Assembly: GCA_943324415.2 (NCBI GenBank)
Contig: CALPLN020000108.1
Coordinates: forward strand, 1-6,593
Length of the DNA: 6,593 nucleotides
Direction: 5' to 3'
DNA from: Sediminibacterium ginsengisoli
GTDB lineage: Bacteria > Bacteroidota > Bacteroidia > Chitinophagales > Chitinophagaceae
In this document: one piece after another, positions 5,721-6,593 of the stretch
How the letters are laid out: each line of letters begins with the position of its first letter
Numbering within the stretch: position 1 is the stretch's first letter
Translations under genes and position numbers: made by a program
The notes under the pieces: model-generated
The model's input: the letters and a program-made list of their open reading frames with translations, nothing else
Databases searched by the model: none
Told to the model about the DNA's origin: nothing

Positions 5721-6593
5721 TTATTCTTCTAGTCCAAGTGTTTCATCGTCTTCTAACAAATCTAAATGAATGGCATCTGCACCTGCGATACCTTCAATGG
5801 ATCCTTTGATATGCATAGCGTTAAGCAATACTTTTTCAAGTTGCTTTTCTCTTGCTTTCCAAAGTTTTTCCATGGCGTCTCTTTCTTTCTGAATGCTTGA
5901 ACGCATTTGTCTAAATCCTTCACCAACAGCTTTCCATTGCTCGTTGAATTCATTGCTAGTTAAATAGTCGTAAAGGAAGCTCATCTTGTCTCCTTTATTC
6001 ACTTGGCTCTTTTTTGATTCATGTATTTTCAGCATCGCATTTCTCAACAATAATGCAACGCTTTTTACTTCTTGGAAAGAACAGATATAGACACCGTCTT
6101 TTTCACCAAATCGATCCAATTCTTTAGGGAATGTTTGCGTAACAATCACTGCAATATCTGCACCTTGACTGCGCATGTCTGCTTTTAGTTTATCAATCCA
6201 CTCTTGGTTGAAGTCTTTGGTTCTTTTACTTTCGTAGATAATTTTTCCAGCTTCTTGACCAAGATTGTTACGAACCAATTGAATGCAATCAGCGCCTCTA
6301 ACTCCTTTACCTACCTCTGAGATTTGATCAAAAGGGAAACTAGTTTTAAGCAATTCTTCTAATAACAATTCCTGCACCTCACCTTGCATTTGCATACTGC
6401 CTTGTTCTGCTTTACGTCGCATTTCTTCGGCTAGTTTGCGTTGGTCTTCTAACTGTTTTTCTAATTCTTTTACTTTTAAAATATGTTCTTGATCTTTTAT
6501 AGATAAGCGCTCTGCTTCTTCTTTTTGAATTTGTGCTTTTAAACTTTCTCTTTCTGTATTTAATTTTCTTTGCAATTCTAATTCAAGTTCTGC
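5721..6593 (-). CDS. DUF2130 family protein with long N-terminal coiled coil (runs off the right edge)
   Basis: The visible 290 codons are the C-terminal part; the frame is open to the window edge, beginning AELELELQRKL. An in-frame TTG at 6575 lies within the coiled coil and is not a credible start. Residues 1 to about 70 are rich in Glu, Lys, Gln and Arg with heptad-like leucines, a coiled coil. The domain after it matches DUF2130: LLLEELLKTSFP (76-87), RGADCIQLV (99-107), IIYESKRTKDFNQEWIDKLK (118-137), a segment around IAVIVTQTFPKEL, and a helical C-terminus with IEGIAGADAIHL before an acidic tail. Asp102, Glu121 and Lys123 are spaced like a PD-(D/E)XK nuclease active site (inference). 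The family's biological role is not established to my knowledge. It is probably cytoplasmic, with no membrane segment in view. It is convergent with the phosphopantetheinyl transferase at zero spacing. Confidence 0.85.
   Translation of the reverse strand, partial: AELELELQRKLNTERESLKAQIQKEEAERLSIKDQEHILKVKELEKQLEDQRKLAEEMRRKAEQGSMQMQGEVQELLLEELLKTSFPFDQISEVGKGVRGADCIQLVRNNLGQEAGKIIYESKRTKDFNQEWIDKLKADMRSQGADIAVIVTQTFPKELDRFGEKDGVYICSFQEVKSVALLLRNAMLKIHESKKSQVNKGDKMSFLYDYLTSNEFNEQWKAVGEGFRQMRSSIQKERDAMEKLWKAREKQLEKVLLNAMHIKGSIEGIAGADAIHLDLLEDDETLGLEE

Noticed and set aside
6573..6575. TTG start for the DUF2130 gene
   Set aside because: The frame stays open to the window edge with the same coiled-coil composition, so the gene is simply truncated by the window.

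Overview
The window looks like an ordinary, densely packed chromosomal segment of a Bacteroidota bacterium, probably from the Chitinophagaceae/Sphingobacteriales side. Four things point there: low GC content; no Shine-Dalgarno motif before any visible start; a clear TTTG-N19-TAnnTTTG promoter, the hallmark of the Bacteroidota housekeeping sigma factor; and families largely typical of that phylum (DUF3810, a cysteine-free L32, a Bacteroidota-type YceD). The genus call is inference. I see no mobile element, CRISPR array, tRNA or rRNA, and no stretch over 100 bases without a gene.

Layout. At the left edge is the N-terminal third of a class II fructose-bisphosphate aldolase (fbaA, minus strand, running off the window). 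Next comes a minus-strand run that reads, in transcription order, yceD (3299) - rpmF - plsX - CBS-type cysteine/cystathionine synthase (ends 492). The first three form the classical conserved cluster joining ribosome biogenesis (YceD, L32) to phospholipid synthesis (PlsX). A promoter matching the consensus lies directly upstream of yceD, and a small hairpin sits at the yceD stop. Here the cluster is followed by an amino-acid/sulfur gene instead of the fabH often found there.

Divergent from yceD is a plus-strand DUF3810 membrane protein with an HExxH metallopeptidase-like motif. Its 3' end overlaps the 3' end of the convergent dcd gene (dCTP deaminase) by 35 bp. Divergent from dcd is a plus-strand 4'-phosphopantetheinyl transferase. 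It ends exactly where the convergent DUF2130 gene ends: the two stop codons abut in TAATTA. The DUF2130 gene runs off the right edge. It encodes a long coiled coil followed by a domain in which I can read a possible PD-(D/E)XK nuclease-like signature.

Functionally these are mainly housekeeping genes: glycolysis/gluconeogenesis, sulfur amino acids, phospholipid initiation, ribosome, dUMP supply and carrier-protein activation. I did not find convincing evidence of a new multi-gene system. The most useful leads are the two poorly characterised proteins (DUF3810 and DUF2130), the tail-to-tail gene arrangements that leave no room for conventional terminators, and the hairpin between yceD and rpmF.
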